DNA of 64,000 bases from Symmetrospora coprosmae. Taxonomy: Eukaryota > Basidiomycota > Cystobasidiomycetes > Symmetrosporaceae. This document shows, in pieces, positions 57,778 through 64,000 of the stretch. Made by a program: the position numbers and the translations under genes. Location: assembly GCA_008802785.1 (NCBI GenBank), contig VUYT01000041.1, positions 57,934 through 121,933 of the forward strand, written 5' to 3'. The notes below the pieces were generated by a model that was given only the letters and a program-made list of their open reading frames with translations, made no database searches and had not been told where the DNA came from. Position 1 is the stretch's first letter. Each line of letters opens with the position of its first letter.

Positions 57778-60700
57778 CTACTCCTTCTTGTCCTTCTTGG
57801 ACTTGCGAGCGCCCTTTGGCACGCGTGCCAGCCAATACAGCCCGATTGCGCCCGCAATGTTGATAAAGCAAAAGCCGATCACTATAGCCCAGTTGCGCCA
57901 GATCAGATTTGCGCCGGTGCTAATGGTTGCGAGGAAGTCATCCGTGGTGGCGCTGTGTTGAGGGAAGCAGGTCAGCGTGTTTGCCACCCGCCCTCCGCAC
58001 AGGAGAAGGCACGTACACGGCGCAGAACTCGCAACCGGACGTGGCATCTGGGTTTGTCACATATCCGCCTGCCCCGTTAATGTACTCAGCCATGTACTGC
58101 TGGCACGTCTCGCCAGCCCGCGGCTCGATGGTCGTTGTCTCCTCCGGCGAGCAGGTGATTCGATTGCCAGTCAAGCCGGTCGAAAGCCTATCAAAGAGAC
58201 AGGGTGTCAGCGTCCGTGTGCATACGCGCAGTGTGAGTACGTCAGCCACTCACATGCCGCCAACCATGTAACTGAAGGCCGAGCAGCGGTACATGAAGAT
58301 CCAGAAACCTGGGAGTGTCTGAGGAGAGGCCAGAACTCCCTGTCGTTGCCAACAGATAGGAAGGGTCAGCTCTGCCATTCATCACGAGTCAATCTAGCAC
58401 GATGCTGGTACGCACGCAGAAAATCAAGGACATGCTGAACAAGAGGTTTCCGATACTGTGGGCAGGCGATCATGTCTCAGTTTCGGGAGTCGCAGGGATG
58501 TAAGCGATGCTGTAGCTAGACCCACTTTCCGGCCGTCTCGGCAGAGTCAATAGCCGCAATGACAAGGTGGGCGAATGTTGAAGCGTAGATCAGGAAGGCC
58601 GTGCTCCATAAGTAGAATTGTCCACCACGGAGAGCCACATTGCCATCGGCGGCGGCGTTCTGGATGGACGAGAACGCATGAGAATCGTAAATCTTCCGCG
58701 ACCAGACACAATCAAGCACCGCAGCACCCACGTTGTAAAGCCCGACCGGGTAGTAGTAGCAGAAGTGAAGGACAGCACCGAGCATGAACGCCCAAGGAAG
58801 CTCGGCCACTATGGCGCCAAGCATAAAGGCAGACCAGTGATAAGTCTTTGCGGGGCGCTCTTTCGCCTCGTACATGGACCGCTGGACGACGAAGTTCGGT
58901 AGAATCTGCTGGACCAGTTGACTGAAGATGATGAAGATCATGAAGATCGAGAGGAGCTGATTCTGCAAGCCCTGCTGAGTGAGCGGCGAGTTGAAGAAAC
59001 TGGAATCGCTAGCATTAGCCGGGGCAGAGCCACGTCAAAAGAGCCAGAGTACGCACGAGAATCCGACAAAGAGAGCGGCGGCGATGACAAGGAGGAACTT
59101 CGAGTAGATGTACGAAGGAGTACGCCAGTCTGCAGATGAACACCTGTCAGTTTTCGCTGACTGAAAAGGATGTCCGCTGCCACACTCACACTGCTGGAAG
59201 ACACGCTTTGTGACGACCAGGAACTGCGTCAACCAAGGAGCTGCGAATGCACGGTAAGATGCCTTGTCGTTGGGGTCGGTCTGAGGCTCGGTATTCTGAG
59301 GACGCTTGTTGCGCAGCTCGGCGAGCTCCCGCTTGACCTCCTTAAACTCGTCGCTCGCCTTCCACGCCTCGGGCCAGTCGACTTTGGTAGTGCTTCCAGG
59401 TGCTGCTCCGATAACCTCGAGCATCCACTCAGCTGGGTTGGCGCCTTCAGGACACTGGTGTCCGCCGTTTCGCTCGAAGTACGACGACAGGATCTTGGAA
59501 TCTTTGCCGACTGGGCCGAAGTAGACGGTCTTACCACCCTTGGCCAGGAAGAGTAGACGGTCGAATCGCTCGAAGAGCATGCTGGACGGCTGGTGGATGG
59601 TGCAGAGGATAGCTTGGCCGGCGTGGGTAAGCTTCTCCATAAGATCGGCAATGGCCCACGAGGTTTGCGAGTCGAGACCGGAGGTGGGCTCATCGAGGAA
59701 GAGCAGGAGGGACGGCTTGGCGGCGAGCTCAACACCAATGGTGAGGCGCTTCCTCTGCTCAACGTTGAGACCTTCTCCTGGTACACCGACGACGGCACCG
59801 GCGTAGGCCTGCATGTCGAGCAGGTCAATGACCTCGTCGACGTAGGCCAGCTTCTCGGCACGGGTGAAGTGTGCGGGTTGACGGAGGAGGGCGGAGAACT
59901 CGAGAGCCTCGCGGACGGTAGCAGTCTGAAGGTGGATGTCCTGTTGCTGGGCGTACCCCGTAGAACGTTGAAAGGAGGCATCTCGAGGTCGACCGTCGAC
60001 GAGAGCATCGCCGGATACGACACCCATCGTGACACGGGTGGCCAGAACATCGAGCAGTGTGGTTTTCTAGATGGAAAGGGGGCTTTTCAGCATTGAATTC
60101 TGGCTTCCATCGCGCGATCAGACTTACGCCGGCACCGGAGACACCCATCAGGGCAGTGAGCTGGCCTGGAGATGCAGGAAGGCGTGGGTTTAATCGGGCA
60201 TACTCAGACGCGACAGGCCAGAGTCACGCACCTGGTTTCACCCATCCGTTTACGTGGTCCAGAATACGACGCTCCTCCTTCTTGATCTTGATGTCGTAAC
60301 AGATGTCCTCCCAGTGGAAGATAGCAGTCTGCTTCTGAATGGCGGTAGGGACCTTGCCCTCGCCCTTCGAAATCTGCTTTTCGGACAGCAGGCCGCCCTT
60401 GCCGTTCTCGATGTCACCAGCTGGTGCGCCCTTCTTCTCCTTCTTGAGATGTGCACGCTGGAAGACAAGAACCTCGCCTTTACTCTTCTGTGCTGAGACG
60501 ATCTCCGCGAAGAACATGTAGGCTGATGGGCGGAGGAGGGTCAGGACGGCCCACGAGGATGCAAAATAATTCAGGATGACCTACTGCCAAGGAAGAAGAT
60601 TAAAAAGGCAAATATGATGCCTGTAAATAAGATCTAATCAGCTCCCGGGCTCCCGACTTTCCTAAGCGACCGGCGATGTAGGAGTGGCGAAGGCCCGGCC

Positions 60701-63700
60701 CCAAGGCTACAATGCGCCACGGGCAAGGCCACAGTGCACCAACGACTCTCCAACGGTGTACTTACCAACGTTGCGCCAACGGTGGGCTGGTTCTGAATAC
60801 ACGCAGAGCGCCCATTAGCACGCTGGACCTCCCGAAGATGAAGCGCGATGAGGAGGGGGCTGACTTACCGTATTGATAGGCAGTGCGAATGTAATCGGTG
60901 CCGCTAACTAGGTTCTGCCCGGGTACCGAGCCGACGGCGCTGCAGACTTGCTGGAGAGGATTGAGACCGGTGCCTTCGTAGCCGGGGCCAGCAGGAACGA
61001 ATTGGCTGCACTCGTAGAACGAGCCTGCGAACTCGTTGATCATGAGAGATTCGAAGCCGTAGCCGATAGGGTTGAGGTAATTGATCCAGCGCGACCAGCC
61101 TAGCATCTATAGAGTGGCAGAGGCAATTTTGTGGACGATGATGTGACGTGTCGTTGGAGTTTTCGGAGTTTTGAGGGGATGTGGAGTATATCGTAACAGG
61201 ATCAACCAATGCTTCGCATATGCTGCGCACACATTCACTCACGTAGTTGACGGGAATGGCGAAACCCGTGTAGATGACGAGAGCAAGCATGAGGACGGTG
61301 GTCGGGGTCATGGCCTGAATGAACGTCCTCGATGCCGATGCAATCGTCCGGAAGATCATCTGAGAACGCAAGAAGAGTGTCAGTTGTCGGTTCATCAACG
61401 GAAGTGGTAGGGAAAAGGCTTGTACTCACCGACATGGTCAGAGTCAGGATGAACGCCACAAACCTGGCACCGCAAGAAAAGATCAGTCAACATCTCAAGC
61501 ACTCGTGGCGTGATGAGAGCGCATACAGGAAGTAGAAGAATGCTCCTGCTTCTCGCTTGAGGTTCGTCATGAAGTAGAGGATGATGTTGGTGATGAGCGC
61601 GTTCATAATCTTGTAAGGCAGATCGGTAACCATGGACGCCCAAGCCTCGGCCGAAGGGTGGTACAGCGCATATCGAGAGTGCTTCTCGACAATGGGTCGC
61701 TGAGCGTAGAGCGTCAAGATTTCCAGGGCGGCACCGAAGGCATTGTTGAGGACTGGAGGCAGGGGCAGTGGTCAGCGGATATCACGCGAGCAGAAGGACT
61801 AATCAACGCACTAGCAAAAAAGAGCAGCGAGCCGCGCTGGAAGAAGCTGCCGGTATTGGGCTCGAGGTTGAAGAAGACGGAAGCGATAATCAAGCTGAAT
61901 GCAGCATTGCCGAATGCCCTGTGCGAAAGAAGAAGGTTGTCAACAGCTGTCCAGCTCCGGAAACCAACCGGGCCCGACTCACTGGGTCAGGGTGAGCGAC
62001 GGGTCCGCCTTGAGACGCCAGAAACCACGGCGCAAGCAGAGACCAATCTGCTGCACGTAGGATAGCGTGTAAGGCGAGCTCTTGCGTGCGCCCTTTGCCT
62101 GCTGAGCCTGCCTGGACTCTTGGAAGGCGGCAAGCCCGTCTCCGCCGATGGGGTATTCCTTGTCGAACGCGTCAATGTCAGCGAGCAGCTTCTGCCTCTT
62201 TGGCGACTCCTTCCACCTCGCTGCGAACTCGTCCGGCGTGCGCGGAACGCGGTCCTCGAACCCTTCGCGGGCGCGACGCTCCTGGGGCGACGTGAGCGAC
62301 GTGAGGAAATCGGGGACGGTCTGGCGCGACGGCTTGTCGAAGCCCATCTCGTGGAAGAAGCCCTCGGCCTCGTGGATGGGTCCAAAGTAGATCTGCCTGC
62401 CCTCGTACAGGACGGTGACAGTGTCGAAGATCTCGTACGCCGAAGCTGGCGCCTGGTAGATAGCCACGAGGGCCGCGGCTGCGCTCAGGTCGGCCGAGAC
62501 TCGCAGCGTCTTGCAGAACTCGACGGCATTGGCAGAGTCGAGTCCTCGAGTCGAGTTGTCCCAGCACTGCAGCGGCGCGCCGGCAAGGGCAGCCTCGCTG
62601 ATGCTCACTCGCTTGCGCTCTCCTCCGGAAACACCTCGGACGAAGTCGTTGCCGACGCGCGTGTTGATGGTGTGGCTGATGCCAAAGATGGCCATGATGA
62701 CATCTCGAGCGTGCTCGGCATACTGCTTGCGTGTGAGACCGCTCAGGGGCTGGCGCGGAGCTCGTGCCTCCGCGGCAAAGGACAGCGTCTGACCGACAGT
62801 GAGCTGGGGTGGGAGACGCTTCAGCAATAGTCCAATGCGGCAGGCGGGGAGGCCGCGCTCACGTTGGGGAAGTGCACGTCGGTCTCGGCTGTGTAGATGG
62901 CTTCTCCTCGGAAGCGCGTGTACATCATCTCTTGGGAGATGCCCTGGTAGTTGAGGTAACTGTTGTCGTCGACGAACAGACCGTGTGTCTCGCCGCAGAT
63001 GGTCTTGAGCAGGGTGGAGCAGCCTCTGCATTGAATAAAGGCGGATGTCAGCGCTGAGGATAGGCAGCTCCGAGGCCTCTGGCACACTCACGATCCTGGC
63101 GGTCCAAGCACGACACACATCGATCCCGCTTTTACGAGACCGTCAAAGTCCTGGAGGATATCAATCTTTTTGCCTTTGGACCCGAGGAGGCCCTTGAGCA
63201 TAGACACGACACCAAGCGGGGCGTTGCCGACAGTCTTCTGGTAGTCTGTATCGCTTCCATATCCGTGTACGTTCAGCGAGCGGAAGGCGACACCGGCCCT
63301 GCGGATGGGAACGGCGTTGCGGTCCTTACTGTGCTGGTGCAGCACGGCCTGAGCGTAGGCGCGCGCCGAGAAGTTGGGCGAGGACGGGTCCAGCTTGGGA
63401 TCCTTGATGTCGTCTCCGAACGGGTTCTCCGGGTCGCCGCCAGAGCCGTTGCCCGTGCCGCCGGTGGCGTTGGAGTGGGTGGAGAGGCGCGATGCGGCAC
63501 GGGCGAGCTTGAGGACCGTAGCGTCGCGGCGCGTCTCCTCGGCCTGCTCCTGGTGGAGCTGGTCGGCCTTGACGGCGGTGCCGTCGTTGGCGATGGTGCC
63601 AGACGAATTGGACGAGGCGTCCGAGCCGGCGCCGTTGTTGGCGGGCCCTGCATCGCGGAAGGCCTCCTCTTCTACCTGGTACTGGGTCTGGCCGTGCGAC

Positions 63701-63765
63701 GCGCCTGCGCCAGCCTGCTGTTGGGACCTGTCATTGTTCGTGACGACGTTGCCTACGAAGTTCAT
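57778..63765 (-). CDS. PDR-type full-length ABC transporter (ABCG)
   Basis: A plasma-membrane pleiotropic drug-resistance pump, (NBD-TMD)x2, roughly 1,450 residues. The start at 63765 opens a long Ser/Asn/Gly-rich N-terminus. NBD1 has Walker [14 protein letters not shown] (Lys replaced by Cys, normal for PDR), signature [11 protein letters not shown] and Walker B-region [19 protein letters not shown]2 (from about 60500) starts [23 protein letters not shown], with [31 protein letters not shown] and [23 protein letters not shown]1 ends [26 protein letters not shown]2 includes [15 protein letters not shown] and ends [23 protein letters not shown]. Near 60,520-60,870 three short exons ([29 protein letters not shown]) are separated by introns, one of them AT-rich. 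At least 13 introns. It exports hydrophobic toxicants or sterols; the exact substrate is unknown. Confidence 0.94.
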
Positions 63766-64000
63766 CTTGTCCTGAGCCTGCTTGAAGCTTGATGGATGCT
63801 CCTCTCCTCTACCGTTTCAATCAGTGCCGGAGGAGTTGCCTTGCCGCCCTTGTCGCGCGCACGCGAGAGGTCGCACGTGAGGAGGAGATGGAGGGGGGGG
63901 GGGGGGGGGGGGGGGCGGGCCGGCAGGTCGACGGGTGAGGGGGGGGGGACGTGGACGATAAAGAAGAGAAGAAGGGCCAGCTCGTCCGTTCCCTTTGAGG
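63766..64000. other. Upstream region of the ABC transporter, right edge
   Basis: 235 bp to the window end. It holds the poly(G) tract and CT-rich DNA near the start codon. No exon seen. Confidence 0.5.
63893..63915 (+). repeat. Poly(G) tract
   Basis: A run of 23 consecutive G, followed within 25 bp by another G-run of about nine. It lies about 130 bp upstream of the ABC transporter start, on the complementary strand to the gene, so the transcript side is poly(C). It could form G-quadruplex structure or be a sequencing/assembly-prone homopolymer. Confidence 0.9.

Overview
This 64 kb window is eukaryotic, intron-dense and GC-rich, and looks like a basidiomycete fungus. Nearly every gene is split by short introns (about 45-120 bp). 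Donors are mostly GTGAGT or GTGCGT and branch sites resemble CTGAC/CTAAC. The gene set (Gcn5 with a bromodomain, a PDR-type ABC transporter, a fungalysin, an RTA1 protein, an Hmp1/CsbD-like protein, a divergent G-alpha) fits Ustilaginomycotina or a close relative; that placement is inference. About 27 protein genes are supported. No tRNA, rRNA, CRISPR array or transposable element was recognised.

Layout. 1-1.6 kb: two uncharacterised minus-strand genes, the first running off the left edge. 2.3-5.8 kb: a His-rich TPR protein (+). 6.2-11 kb: a mitochondrial carrier (+), a 2OG-Fe(II) dioxygenase (-) and an enoyl-reductase-like MDR (+). 11-17 kb: an eIF5-mimic/BZW protein (-), an Hmp1-like protein (-) and a divergent G-alpha (+). 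17.2-21.7 kb: cytochrome D-lactate dehydrogenase (-) and a DAL5/TNA1-type anion symporter (-). 23.4-28.3 kb: RidA (+), Gcn5 (+), aldehyde dehydrogenase (-). 29-33.4 kb: a secreted fungalysin (+) and an RTA1-like membrane protein (-). 35.4-44.6 kb: two complete argonaute genes head to tail on the minus strand. 45.6-48.9 kb: Bud32 kinase (-) and an Eos1-like membrane protein (+), divergent. 49.2-55.8 kb: four unknown secreted-type proteins interrupted by one DUF2470-like membrane protein. 56.2-57.5 kb: a two-RRM protein (+). 57.8-63.8 kb: a full-length PDR ABC transporter (-).

The genes are mostly unrelated housekeeping, transport and secretion functions. Two local groupings stand out. The tandem argonautes keep matching intron positions and both retain the PIWI catalytic D-E-D-H residues and the MID-pocket residues, so they look like a functional tandem duplication of the RNA-silencing effector. 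The 49-56 kb block is a cluster of fast-evolving, cysteine-poor secreted proteins of unknown role.

Most exon joins below were worked out by eye and checked for reading frame. Where a join is uncertain the entry says so.
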